From the NCBI GenBank assembly GCA_025355745.1, contig JANXZA010000084.1:1-64000 (forward strand): a stretch of 64,000 bases of DNA, read 5' to 3'. The position numbers were made by a program, and so were the translations under genes. Below are positions 17,849 through 26,495 of the stretch, piece by piece. The stretch is from Rhizobacter sp. GTDB lineage: Bacteria > Pseudomonadota > Gammaproteobacteria > Burkholderiales > Burkholderiaceae_C. Below the pieces are notes generated by a model, which was not told where the DNA came from, ran no database searches, and worked only from the letters and a program-made list of their open reading frames with translations. Numbering within the stretch: the stretch's first letter is position 1; each line of letters opens with the position of its first letter.

Positions 17849-18973
17849 CTACGCATCGGCGGCCACGCCGAGCTGTGCCAGGCAGGGCAACACCAGGCCC
17901 CATTGACGTGCCAGCAGGTAGACGCCCAACAGGCCGACGCCGAGGATGGCGCGGTCCAGCCACGCGAGGTGGGCGAGCAGGGGCAGGAACGCAAACCCGA
18001 TCAGGCTGGCCACCAGCAGGCCGCGCTGCATGCGGCGAATCAACACCTCGCCGCCCGGGCCGGCGCAGGCTTCGGCGCCGAGCCGGGAACCGGACGCCAG
18101 GCCAATCAAAAAGGCGCCGAGCGTGGTCGCGAACGCGAACGAGCTGCTGCCGCTGGCGTACGACATCGCGCGGAAAAAGAAGATCTCGTATGACAGCGAG
18201 ACCAGGCCGCCGCTGCACGACATCGCGAGCACCACGCCGAAGGGCAGGGCCGTGCGTGGTGCGCTGGCGGCGGGTGGCGGACCGGCCTGTGCCGCGTCGT
18301 GGCGCGTGCGCTGGCGATCGCTCAGGTACGCGGCGACGGCGCCCACGGCGACCGCTGCGTTGAAGCCCACCGCCACCACCACCGAGCCGTGCATGCCGAG
18401 CAATGGGAACAGCAGCACCGCACAGGCCAGGCAGGCCGCGCCTGCACCCAGTGTGTTGACATAGTAAAGCTGCCCGACCGACGCGCCGACGTTGCCGGAG
18501 CGCCGCACCAGGTGGCCGACGAGCAAAGGCAGGGTGGCACCCATCAACAGCGTCGGAACGACCACCAGCGCGAGTGTCACCAGCGCGATAAGCGGCAACG
18601 CCGAGCCGAGCACCAGGCCGCCGACGCGCTCGAAGATCGAAAGCGAAAACAGGCCGAACGCACCGGTCAGGGTTTCGATCACCGCGAGCATCAGCAGCAG
18701 CGGCAAGGCTCGGCGCTTCGACAACCAGCCGCCGGCCAGGCCGCCCAGGCCCAGGCCGAGCATGAAGGCCGTCACGACGATGGTGACCGACTCGATGTTG
18801 ACGCCGAAGATGCGGAACAGGGCGCGTTGCCAGACCAGTTGATAGATCAGCGCCGGGAAGCCGGAGAAGAAGAACAGCACGCACAGCACCTGGACGTGCC
18901 GGTTTTGCACCGCGTCGGGACGCGGCGAAGCGGCGGCCGAAGTCATGGTGGCAGCGGGGGTGGTGGTCGTCAT
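17849..18973 (-). CDS. MFS-like N-terminal half of a split fused MFS/spermidine synthase
   Basis: A 374-residue membrane protein with roughly nine or ten helices, including FFFSGFPALIYQLVWQRALF and GLGLGGLAGGWLSKRRALPL. These are typical of the N-terminal domain of fused MFS/spermidine synthase proteins. ATG 18971-18973 overlaps the PAP2 stop by 4 bp. The frame stops at a TAG (17849-17851) where the family would continue through YLANIVGA. The very next ATG in the same frame (TAG GCC GGC ATG) opens the second half. Either a recent point mutation, a sequencing error or translation by reinitiation explains the split. No frameshift is involved. Confidence 0.78.
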   Translation of the reverse strand: MTTTTPAATMTSAAASPRPDAVQNRHVQVLCVLFFFSGFPALIYQLVWQRALFRIFGVNIESVTIVVTAFMLGLGLGGLAGGWLSKRRALPLLLMLAVIETLTGAFGLFSLSIFERVGGLVLGSALPLIALVTLALVVVPTLLMGATLPLLVGHLVRRSGNVGASVGQLYYVNTLGAGAACLACAVLLFPLLGMHGSVVVAVGFNAAVAVGAVAAYLSDRQRTRHDAAQAGPPPAASAPRTALPFGVVLAMSCSGGLVSLSYEIFFFRAMSYASGSSSFAFATTLGAFLIGLASGSRLGAEACAGPGGEVLIRRMQRGLLVASLIGFAFLPLLAHLAWLDRAILGVGLLGVYLLARQWGLVLPCLAQLGVAADA

Positions 18974-19923
18974 GATCGGCGTGCCGGCTGCAGGCCGCGC
19001 GTCGACACGGTGGGGCTGGCGGCACGCGGGACTGCACCGCGACTGCGCTCGAGCGCGATCAGCCCGATGGCCAGCGCGGCACCGGCCAGCACGTCGACCA
19101 GGTAGTGACCGCCGTCGACCGGCGTCGAGGCGAGCATCGCGGCGTTGAGAACGACGAACACCGGCAGCAGCACCGTGGCGCGCATGGCGTACGCGAGCAG
19201 CAGTGCCATCACGGTGTGCAGCGAGGGGATCGAGATCAAACCCTGCATGGCGTGCAGTGGGATGTCGCGCAGGCGGCCGTCGCGCAAGGCCTCGAAGTGG
19301 GACAGCGACGCCAGGTCGAACGGCTTGCCGATCGCGTAGTGCTTCCAGGCCCCGGCCGCAGGCAGCAAGCCCGACACCAGGATGGTCAGCAGCGTGGCGA
19401 CGATGAACAAACGCATGAACTCGTCGAGCCGCCCGGGCCGCTGGCTGAAGCCGAGGAACAGGACCACAAACACCAGTTGCAACAGCCCGCTGTGGTAGGC
19501 GAGGCGCAGCGTCACCTGGCTCCACGGGTGGCCCTGGAGCCAGGCGTGCAGCGCGAGCCAGTCGAACCCGAGCGCGCGATCCCACGCCGCCAGCGGCGCA
19601 TCCACCAGCGGAGCGTTGGTGCTGACGACCAGATAGCTCAGCGTTGCTGCCGCGGCCTCGAATGCGACCAGCAGTGCGGCCGCTCGCACGGTGGTGCAGA
19701 TGCGCAGGTCGCGGCGGTAGCGGCCCAGCATCAGCGGTGCAAGGAAAGCGGCCAGCGCGAACCCGACGACCGCGACGCCGCGCGCGGACACCGACCACCC
19801 CGCGAGCAGCAGCCAGACGGCGTCGATGCACAGGACGATGCAGGTGAGTGTCCACGCCATGCCGAGCCGGCCCGTGGCGGCCAGCCCGGGCCGCCGCAAT
19901 CGCGTGATGAACCTGCTATGCAT
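18970..19923 (-). CDS. PAP2-superfamily phosphatase/inositolphosphorylceramide-synthase-like protein
   Basis: A 317-residue membrane protein with about seven hydrophobic segments and the PAP2 active-site motifs SIPSLHT and TPVDGGHYLVDVLAG. The conserved Ser-x-x-x-His and Gly-His residues are present. The arrangement is that of the PAP2_3/Aur1-like subfamily of lipid phosphatases or phosphotransferases. It is the first gene of the operon with the split MFS/spermidine synthase and the ICMT-like gene, all with 4-bp overlaps. A role in membrane lipid head-group turnover is a reasonable inference. Confidence 0.82.
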   Translation of the reverse strand: MHSRFITRLRRPGLAATGRLGMAWTLTCIVLCIDAVWLLLAGWSVSARGVAVVGFALAAFLAPLMLGRYRRDLRICTTVRAAALLVAFEAAAATLSYLVVSTNAPLVDAPLAAWDRALGFDWLALHAWLQGHPWSQVTLRLAYHSGLLQLVFVVLFLGFSQRPGRLDEFMRLFIVATLLTILVSGLLPAAGAWKHYAIGKPFDLASLSHFEALRDGRLRDIPLHAMQGLISIPSLHTVMALLLAYAMRATVLLPVFVVLNAAMLASTPVDGGHYLVDVLAGAALAIGLIALERSRGAVPRAASPTVSTRGLQPARRS

Positions 19924-20007
19924 GTGTTCCTCGACATGTGGAACTGGGCGTGGAGGCCACCGTGGCAGTTCGGGTTGAAAAGCCCGGAGAGCTTTTGCCT
20001 GCGGCGT

Positions 20008-22284
20008 CTAGTCGGTCACCGCATAGGACTGGCTTGAGACGAACCCGAGCGGCGTGATCACCTTGACGTTCAGCCTCCCACTGGTGACCGGGTTGCTGCA
20101 TTCGAACGGCGGCGACGCGATTGAGGAGCTTTGCGTGGCGTCGCTTCCGATGACGACCGAATAAATCCAGACGGCCGCACTCGGCTCGTTGGTGTTGGGC
20201 ACCACAAATTCCTTGCCGCTCAGGATCGTGCCGTTGGAAGCGGTAAATGCAATGGTGGTGCCGGCCGGCAAGATGTTGCCCGGCAAATCGACAGCGAGAA
20301 ACAGCGGGAAGGTGTTGGCCTTGTTGGCGGCGAACACGGTCAGGTTGCCGTCTCTGATGGCGATTCGCAGGGTCTTCGGTACGTTGACAAACGGTATGCC
20401 GTCAACACAGTGGCTCAAGGTGACGGGCACAGGATCGAGCGGCGTGAAATTCGCCTGGCTGGTCGACAACACCTGAACCAAGGCGCCGCGCACATGCGTC
20501 GCCTGATTGTCAAAGGTCTGAGGCGACTTCAAGACGCCGTTGTATTTGCCATCGCCGATGCCGGCCCAGGAACCATTCAAGTTGGTGTCGATGAATGTTT
20601 CACCCGGCTCACGATTCGCGTTGCCTTTCGACCAGATGTCATCCGGATCGAGCGGAGCAAGCGAGGGTGTCACCACGGGGTTCCCGTTGGCATCGACTGC
20701 ATTCGTCTTTGGCAGCACACCCCAGTTTGCATTGGCGTTCCGATCGGTGATTGCCCGGTCGTTTCTGAACGGCTCCCCCAAGTCCTGGAATGTTTCAACG
20801 GGCGGTTCGAACAGATTGTTCCCGTTCGTATCGCCAAAGCTTTCTTCGCCCAGTGCGTACGCGAGGATCGTGATGCGCCCATCGGCAGGGCGCGGGCTCG
20901 CGGGGCAGAAGCGCACGCTGCATTGGCCGGGAATGCCTTTTTGTTTGATGACGGAGCCGTCGGTCAGCGTCGTGTTGACCAGGCCGGTCAGGCACGACGC
21001 GTCGACCGTGCCGCCTTCGGCGGTGAAGCTGACGGCCGTGCCATCGGGTGCGGGGTTGTTGAAGTGATCGGCCAGACTGACCCGCAGCGACGAGCCGACC
21101 GGAGCTTCGCAGCCGTCGTGGTTCATGCCTTCGACGTTGTAAATGGCGGTGCTGAGCGAGAAGCTGTTTTGATCCGGTATGCCCGTCGACACCACGAGCT
21201 GGTCGGACAAGGTGGTGATCAAGGTGCCCGCCAGGGTCGCCGTCACACGCACGGGCGTATTGACGGTTCCGGCCGCCACCACGGTGCTCACGGTGCCGTC
21301 GGCGCCGGTGGTTGACGAAACCGGGTTGCGCGTCAGCCCGCCGACGTACGTCGTCAAGTCCAGATTGACCAACTGCCCGGAAACGGGGTTGCCGTTTTTG
21401 TCGAGCACCTTGAAGGTCACGGTGGAACTTTCCTGGCGACCGGCACCACCGGTGCCTTTGATGGCGATGTTTTGCGGCAGCGCCGAAACGAAAGCGATCT
21501 GGCCTGCAGTCGCTGCCAGGACGGTGATGGTTCCAGTCTGGGTAATCGTCGTGCCGTACCGGCTGCTGGCAGCCGTGACTGTGTCAGCGCCACCGCAACC
21601 CTTGTCGGTGTAGGACGTGCTCGCGACACCGTTCACCGTGATCACGGGTGAGCTGATCGTCGCCTTTCCGGCCACGGCGCACGGCGAGCTGAAGCTTACG
21701 GATTGCGCCGGAGCGAACGGGATCGACCCGTTCAACACCGTGACCCCGAGGCTGGTGGTGCCGCCGGCCGAGAGCACGGCGGGCGTGATCGAAAGCGGGC
21801 TGAGCGTGAGCGTCGGGAGCGTGACGGCATAGCCGGTTGTTCCGGTGACCGTGGTGCTGCCGACCGTTGCGCTGGCCGTGGCCGTAAACCCGCCCGCTTG
21901 CGTGCCTGCGGGCAAGCGCACCTGGGCCACGCCGCTGGCATCGGTCAAGGCGGTGCCGGAGGACGGTATGAACACCCCCGTCTTGTCGGTACTGGTGTAG
22001 GTGACGGCGACGTTTGGCGCTGCGACGCCCTTGCCGTCCTTCACCAACACTTGCAGCGTGCCGGTGCGCTCGGGGGAGATCTGCGTGATGGTTGCGCCGG
22101 ACGAGTCAAGCAACGAAAGCTTGAGCGATGCGGCCAGGACCGAACCCGTCGCAGTGTCTGTGAGGCAGGCATCAGGGTGCAGCATGCTGGCTCTGCAAAC
22201 GGTGGGACTGTCACCACCCCCGCCTCCGCATCCGCCCAGGGCTGCCGACAACAGAACCGCGAGGAGGGATATTTTTGTTCGCAT
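20008..22284 (-). CDS. Large Ig-like-domain surface lipoprotein
   Basis: A 758-residue predicted lipoprotein. The signal peptide ends at LSAALGGC followed by a Gly run (lipobox Cys19). The mature protein is a chain of bacterial Ig-like (Big/invasin) domains, each with patterns such as GVAAPNVAVTYTSTDKTGVF, LTDASGVAQVRLPAG and VTFKVLDKNGNPVSGQLV. A middle segment has Asp/Asn-rich loops (GDTNGNNLFEP, DTNLNGSWAGIGDGKYNG) that look like calcium-binding loops. Several Cys residues suggest disulfides. GAGGAAT precedes the ATG. It stands alone, flanked by gaps. Adhesion or cell-surface structure is the usual role of this type but is not proven here. Confidence 0.78.
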   Translation of the reverse strand: MRTKISLLAVLLSAALGGCGGGGGDSPTVCRASMLHPDACLTDTATGSVLAASLKLSLLDSSGATITQISPERTGTLQVLVKDGKGVAAPNVAVTYTSTDKTGVFIPSSGTALTDASGVAQVRLPAGTQAGGFTATASATVGSTTVTGTTGYAVTLPTLTLSPLSITPAVLSAGGTTSLGVTVLNGSIPFAPAQSVSFSSPCAVAGKATISSPVITVNGVASTSYTDKGCGGADTVTAASSRYGTTITQTGTITVLAATAGQIAFVSALPQNIAIKGTGGAGRQESSTVTFKVLDKNGNPVSGQLVNLDLTTYVGGLTRNPVSSTTGADGTVSTVVAAGTVNTPVRVTATLAGTLITTLSDQLVVSTGIPDQNSFSLSTAIYNVEGMNHDGCEAPVGSSLRVSLADHFNNPAPDGTAVSFTAEGGTVDASCLTGLVNTTLTDGSVIKQKGIPGQCSVRFCPASPRPADGRITILAYALGEESFGDTNGNNLFEPPVETFQDLGEPFRNDRAITDRNANANWGVLPKTNAVDANGNPVVTPSLAPLDPDDIWSKGNANREPGETFIDTNLNGSWAGIGDGKYNGVLKSPQTFDNQATHVRGALVQVLSTSQANFTPLDPVPVTLSHCVDGIPFVNVPKTLRIAIRDGNLTVFAANKANTFPLFLAVDLPGNILPAGTTIAFTASNGTILSGKEFVVPNTNEPSAAVWIYSVVIGSDATQSSSIASPPFECSNPVTSGRLNVKVITPLGFVSSQSYAVTD

Positions 22285-22832
22285 GAGATTCCTCTGATTT
22301 CAAATTCGTCGAGAGCCCGCCAACGCACGGCAATCGGGTTTGCTGGCTCTGAGCCGTTTCCTGCGAGCCTCGGCGCGGCACTGCTGTGAGCAGGGCCGCC
22401 GACTGGAACGCATTGCCAATCCGAACCGATCTTTGAGCGGCATTGGCGCGCCGGCTATGGGAGGCGCGTCGGGTCGACCCGGGAGGTTGATCCCCCCGCA
22501 GGCGCGGGGCATCGCATCCAGGGAGACGACGATTTACCCCGATGAGCATCAGGGTGCGCCGCAGGCCTCGTTTTGCGGATGCTTTGAAAGCGCGCGTGCA
22601 AGACGCACAGGTTTCCCAAGTCGCAGGAGTGCTCGCGTGAAGCTGCGGGCTAACGTTTGATCTGAGCGGCAGGCGACAGGCCTGGTGCGCTGGGTGCCTT
22701 GTCGATGCCGGAGTGGGCGCGCGCCTTCCTGCGGGCTACCAGGTATCTGGTTGGCAATGAACGTCAGCCACGAGCCTTGCGACTTCGATCCACCCTCACC
22801 TCGAGATCAAGCATCCGCCGGGATCGAATAGC
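22285..22832. other. Intergenic leader region, no gene seen
   Basis: This 548-bp gap lies between the Ig-like lipoprotein (leftward) and the NarL-type regulator gene (leftward, ending at 22833). Six-frame reading gives only short, compositionally odd frames. It contains several short inverted repeats, including a GC-rich hairpin at 22486-22513, and TTTGCTGGCTCTGAGCCG near 22340. The promoter and 5' leader of the lipoprotein must be here, but no known riboswitch core was recognised. Confidence 0.45.
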
Positions 22833-23570
22833 TTACGCCTCGACTGCGCCGCGCGTGGCCGCGCCGAGCCCGTGTGCGCTGGCATACACGTGCAGTTCGA
22901 GCCGGCCGCGCACGTTGAGCTTGCTGTAGATGGTGGTCAGGTGGTTGCGAAGGGTGTGCTCGCTCATGCCGAGTTCGTCGGCCACCGCGAGTTGCTTGGC
23001 GCCTGCGCGGCCCACCATGGTGACGACGATTTCGCGCTCGCGCGGTGTCAGGCTGGCGATGCGCCGTGCGTCAGGGTCGGCCGGGCGCGACAGGGCTGCC
23101 GGGTTGCCGTCGGTGAGCAGGCCCATCACTTCGCCGAGCAGCGCGCGGTGCAGCCAGATTTGACCCTCGTTGACCTTCGCGATCGCGCGCAGGATGGTCT
23201 CGGCCGGCTCGGATTTGTGGACCACGCCGCGCGCACCCTTCATCACGGCGGCGCGGTGCTTGGCGATGTCGTCGCTGCCGGTGAGTACGAGCACGCGGCC
23301 AGGGCAGCGCTGGCGCAGGCTGCCGAGCGAGGCGCCGGTGTCTTCACCGGCGAGGTCGAGGTCGAGCAGGATCACGTCTGCCGAGGCTGCGGCGTCGTGG
23401 TTGAGCAACTCGGTGCGCGAGCTGGCGGTGCCGACGACCTCCATGCCGCTCGAGCTGTCGATCAGGCGCGTCAGGCCCCAGAGCGTGATCTGGTGGTCTT
23501 CGGCCACGAAGACGCGGATCGGGCGCGGCGCAGCGTTCAAAGCGGCAGGGGCGGAACAGGCTTGGCTCAT
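22833..23570 (-). CDS. NarL/FixJ-type response regulator
   Basis: A 245-residue two-component regulator. The receiver domain (residues about 18-135) has acidic Glu24/Asp25, phospho-acceptor Asp70 (VILLDLDLAGED) and Lys119 (VVHKSEP). The LuxR helix-turn-helix (about 172-235) reads SLTPREREIVVTMV and ADELGMSEHTLRNHLTTIYS. It lies 144 bp downstream of the histidine kinase gene in the same direction and is very likely its partner. Targets are unknown. The nearby tad locus, with its REC-only relative, and the Ig-like surface protein are candidates by position. Confidence 0.88.
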   Translation of the reverse strand: MSQACSAPAALNAAPRPIRVFVAEDHQITLWGLTRLIDSSSGMEVVGTASSRTELLNHDAAASADVILLDLDLAGEDTGASLGSLRQRCPGRVLVLTGSDDIAKHRAAVMKGARGVVHKSEPAETILRAIAKVNEGQIWLHRALLGEVMGLLTDGNPAALSRPADPDARRIASLTPREREIVVTMVGRAGAKQLAVADELGMSEHTLRNHLTTIYSKLNVRGRLELHVYASAHGLGAATRGAVEA

Positions 23571-23714
23571 GGCGTTTCCTTGACTTTCACTTTCCAGACT
23601 GGCAACGAGCTTCAGTCACAAGCTTTGCGCGCTCGAATCACTCTTACTCTGTGGGCCACGCGAAGGGGAGACCCGCAGACTGGCTGAACGTTGTTGCTGA
23701 ATCAGGGTTACCTT

Positions 23715-25388
23715 TTACAGAGGGATCTGGATGACGAGCTCGGTGTTCAGCCCATCCGGACGGGTGATGTGCAAGGTGCCGCCGAGTTCGGCGGCGCGTT
23801 CGGTGAGTGAGCCGGGGTTGAATTCATCTGCGGCACGGCCGTGAACGCTGCCCGAGTCGTCTCGCACGTTCAACCGAACCATCGACGACTCGAGCGACAG
23901 CTTGAGCCATACATGCCGTGCTGCGGTGTGCTTGCGGATGTTGTTGAGGGCCTCGTTGACCATGTGGAACAGCGCGCTGGCGAGGGCCCGGGTGGTGGGC
24001 AGATTGTCGGGGCAGTCGACTTCGACCTCGATGCCGAAGAGCAGCGCGAAGCGCCGCACCTGCCGGCGCACGGCGGGCACGAGGGCGTTGTCGCCGGAGT
24101 CGTTGCCGGTGCGCAGGCCCGAAATCAGCTCGCGCAGCGCGGCGACTTCACCGTTTACGAGTTCGGCCAGCGAATCGACCTCGGCGCGGGCCGGGTTGTC
24201 GTGCGGGATGCGCAGCGCCACGCATTCGACCGCGTATTTGAGGCCGAGGTAGGGCTGGATGGCGCTGTCGTGCAGGTCACGGCCGATGCGCGCACGCTCG
24301 TGGCCGGCGGCTTCGTCCTGGAGCTGATCCACGAGCGCCGCCTGCTCGATGATGCGCAGCAGATCGGGGCCGGCACCGGCGAGCGCGGCGACATCCTGGT
24401 GGGTGCTGCGGGTGCGGCTGTAGCCGAGCACGAAGTGGCCGTGCTGCCGGCCATAGCGCGTGAGCGGCACGATGTGCAGGCTGCGCACGTCGAGCAATTG
24501 CGCCAACTCGGCGAGCGGTGCGGCGAGGCCGGCCGGCAAGGGCAGGTCGGCGTGCATGCGCGTGCTTCGGCGCAGATCCCACCAGGGGCGCCGAACGTAG
24601 CTCACCGGGCAGGCCGGCGCGGGCGCCAACAGGGCTTCGAGACGCACATGCACTTCGTCATTGGCGCGAAAGCTGCCTTCTTCGCGGCTGGCGAGCATCG
24701 CCGGGGCGGCTTGGCTGCTGGGCAGCACCAGCGCCACCACATCGGCTTGCGTTCCGGCGCGCAGGCGCTCCGCCAGTTCGGCGCAGATCGCGTCGAGGCC
24801 GCGGCGCGGGTCGAGGTGCGCGCTGAATTCGCCGATCAGCGCCATCCGGCTGCGCAGCACGCTCATCGGCCGTGCGAGTACCGCCGCCGCCGGAACGAGG
24901 GTCAGCACGAGCAAGGTCGGCAGGCTCTCGCGCCACCCGAGGCTGAGGCTGCGGGCCAGGTCACCGTTGATGTCGAAGAGCAGGCCGGCCGCAGCCAGCA
25001 GCGCGAGCAGCACCCCGTTCGCGACGCCGTAACCGATGCTGACCACCACCACGGGGTGCACCAGCGTGATGATGAGCATCATGGTGCCGACCGTTAGCAG
25101 CTTCATGGTGACGCAGGCCCAGGCGACATCGATCCAGTACGGCCACAGCGTGGTGTGGTGACTGCGCCCGCTCGCCTCGACCCACAGCACCCAGCCGGAC
25201 CACAGGCAATACGCCAACAGAATCGAAACCGCCCAGACGCTGATGTGCGCTTCGCTGGCGATGAGTAGCACCGTGCACAGCAGCGCGGTCACGACACGGA
25301 TGCCGGCAATGAAACGGCGCATCTCGCCGGAAGGCCCGGCGTGGAGCGGCGGGGCAACAAGATCCGGTGTTGACGCCAGCGTGCTCAT
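23715..25388 (-). CDS. NarL-family sensor histidine kinase (membrane-bound)
   Basis: A 557-residue kinase. The N-terminal 175 residues contain about five or six membrane helices with little periplasmic sequence. A GAF-like or linker region (about 185-345) follows, then a HisKA_3 dimerisation domain with His373 in RARIGRDLHDSAIQPY, then a HATPase_c domain. The latter has an N-box FHMVNEALNNIRKHT and late Gly-containing block RAAELGGTLHITRPDGLNTE. The intramembrane sensor arrangement suggests detection of a membrane or hydrophobic signal. It is upstream of its probable regulator. A 22-bp palindrome lies 66 bp in front of the ATG. Confidence 0.88.
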   Translation of the reverse strand: MSTLASTPDLVAPPLHAGPSGEMRRFIAGIRVVTALLCTVLLIASEAHISVWAVSILLAYCLWSGWVLWVEASGRSHHTTLWPYWIDVAWACVTMKLLTVGTMMLIITLVHPVVVVSIGYGVANGVLLALLAAAGLLFDINGDLARSLSLGWRESLPTLLVLTLVPAAAVLARPMSVLRSRMALIGEFSAHLDPRRGLDAICAELAERLRAGTQADVVALVLPSSQAAPAMLASREEGSFRANDEVHVRLEALLAPAPACPVSYVRRPWWDLRRSTRMHADLPLPAGLAAPLAELAQLLDVRSLHIVPLTRYGRQHGHFVLGYSRTRSTHQDVAALAGAGPDLLRIIEQAALVDQLQDEAAGHERARIGRDLHDSAIQPYLGLKYAVECVALRIPHDNPARAEVDSLAELVNGEVAALRELISGLRTGNDSGDNALVPAVRRQVRRFALLFGIEVEVDCPDNLPTTRALASALFHMVNEALNNIRKHTAARHVWLKLSLESSMVRLNVRDDSGSVHGRAADEFNPGSLTERAAELGGTLHITRPDGLNTELVIQIPL

Positions 25389-25431
25389 GGAGTCGAGTTT
25401 GTATCAGCTTGTGAATTCAGCAGCCGTCCGC

Positions 25432-25449
25432 ACCCCCGAAACCGGGGGT
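25432..25449. promoter_or_regulatory. GC-rich hairpin upstream of the histidine kinase gene
   Basis: ACCCCCGAAACCGGGGGT forms a 7-bp stem with a 4-base loop between the kinase start and the AT-rich palindrome. It could be part of the untranslated leader of the kinase mRNA or part of an operator. It has no T-run. Confidence 0.4.
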
Positions 25450-25453
25450 ACGA

Positions 25454-25475
25454 AAATCATCAAGTTTGATGATTT
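25454..25475. promoter_or_regulatory. 22-bp AT-rich palindrome, putative operator
   Basis: AAATCATCAAGTTTGATGATTT consists of two 10-bp perfect inverted arms (AAATCATCAA/TTGATGATTT) around a central GT. It stands out from GC-rich surroundings, upstream of the histidine kinase gene at 25388. The symmetry and AT content are those of a transcription factor binding site, possibly for autoregulation by the NarL-type regulator. The protein that binds is unknown. Confidence 0.5.
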
Positions 25476-25549
25476 ATTGGCATTTCCCCCGAGTCTGAGG
25501 GCCGGATGACTGGAGGGTGAAGCAGCCGTAGCTCTTTCTTGATATGAGT

Positions 25550-25969
25550 CTGTCGGACTTGAGCCGCGAAGCCTCGTGTCAGTTGGTGCAGGGTGTCGTG
25601 CGCGGCGGCGCGGGCCGAAGTCGCTCGCGGTGAGACGCCTGAGCGCACGACAGATCGCCCAAGACGCGCTGCAAGGCCAGCTTCTCAGGGTTGCGGCGGG
25701 CATTTGCCCTCTGTTCACGCCGCCCGCAGCACCGGCAGCCGTTTGATGTCCAGGCCATCGTCACGAGTGACCACACCCAGCGTGCCTTGTTGGGCGCGCT
25801 CGACGGCGACTGCAGGCGTCTCGATCTGCGGCAGGAAGCGCCGGCGGCGGCAGCAGATACGCGGTGTCTCGATCAACGGCAACGAATCGGCTCGCGTGAT
25901 GCGGCTTTGCTCGGACTGGCGCAGTCGCCCGAGCCGACCCAACTCGGGGTAGACGCGAAAGTCCGACAG
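25550..25969 (-). mobile_element. Decayed transposase-derived element, copy 2
   Basis: A 420-bp block bounded by inverted repeats CTGTCGGACTT (25550-25560) and AAGTCCGACAG (25959-25969). Read on the minus strand it matches copy 1 (251-676) along its whole length. That includes the transposase tail (VWSLVTMAW, then a one-base deletion that breaks the frame where copy 1 reads NIKRLPVLRAA) and about 170 bp after the stop. Both copies carry only the 3' part of the transposase, so the shared form is a small, internally deleted element that could only move in trans. It sits between the histidine kinase gene and tctB. Confidence 0.65.
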
Positions 25970-26014
25970 CCTCCTAGAATCGGCGCTCTGTCGAAGCCAA
26001 GCAAGGACCGATGC

Positions 26015-26476
26015 ATGAAGATCAAAAGCCAGCGCGATTTCTGGTCCGGCCTGATGTTCGTGACGGTCGGCGTGGTGTTCGCCATCGGCGCCACGAACTA
26101 CTCGATGGGCACTTCGGCGCGGCCCGGCGCAGGCTACTTCCCGATGATCCTGAGCGTGGTGATGGCCTTGCTCGGCGCGGTTGTGCTGTTCAAGTCGCTG
26201 ACGATTGAAACCGAAGGCGGCGACCCCATCGGCGAATTCGCCTGGCGGCCCTTGCTGGTGATCGTGGCGTCGATCGCCGCGTTCGGCTTTGCACTTCCCA
26301 GGCTGGGGCTGTTCGTCACCATACCGCTGCTGATCATCATGGTCAGCTTTGCCGGCGACGAGTTCCGGTGGAAGGGCGTTCTGGCCAGCTGTTTGGTGTT
26401 GACGGCAGGCTCGTGGTTCATTTTCATCTGGGGGCTGAAGCTGACGATCCCGCTTAAGCCGATCTTCATGGCCTGA
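26015..26476 (+). CDS. tctB: Tripartite tricarboxylate transporter small subunit TctB
   Basis: A 153-residue membrane protein with four helices (FWSGLMFVTVGVVFAIGATN, then GYFPMILSVVMALLGAVVLF, and two more), the TctB family pattern including GTSARPGAGYFP. AAGGA precedes the ATG at 26015. It partners with TctA, encoded 19 bp downstream, in a secondary transporter that normally also needs a periplasmic Bug/TctC binding protein. No tctC gene is visible here, so that subunit must come from elsewhere. The substrate is unknown. Confidence 0.9.
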   Translation: MKIKSQRDFWSGLMFVTVGVVFAIGATNYSMGTSARPGAGYFPMILSVVMALLGAVVLFKSLTIETEGGDPIGEFAWRPLLVIVASIAAFGFALPRLGLFVTIPLLIIMVSFAGDEFRWKGVLASCLVLTAGSWFIFIWGLKLTIPLKPIFMA

Positions 26477-26495
26477 CACCGGAGAACCGCACCCC

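Noticed and set aside
19978-19996. AAAAGCCCGGAGAGCTTTT considered as terminator of the Ig-like lipoprotein gene
   Set aside because: The stem is only six base pairs and there is no U-run of useful length on the proper side; too weak to call.
22486-22513. A GC-rich hairpin resembling the type I-E CRISPR repeat (GATGCCCCGCGCCTGCGG on the minus strand)
   Set aside because: Only one copy is present. No second repeat at the expected 61-bp spacing, no cas genes and no spacer pattern; most likely chance similarity.
22285-22560. Search for a c-di-GMP or cobalamin riboswitch in the leader of the Ig-like gene
   Set aside because: No recognisable conserved core of these riboswitch classes could be read on either strand.
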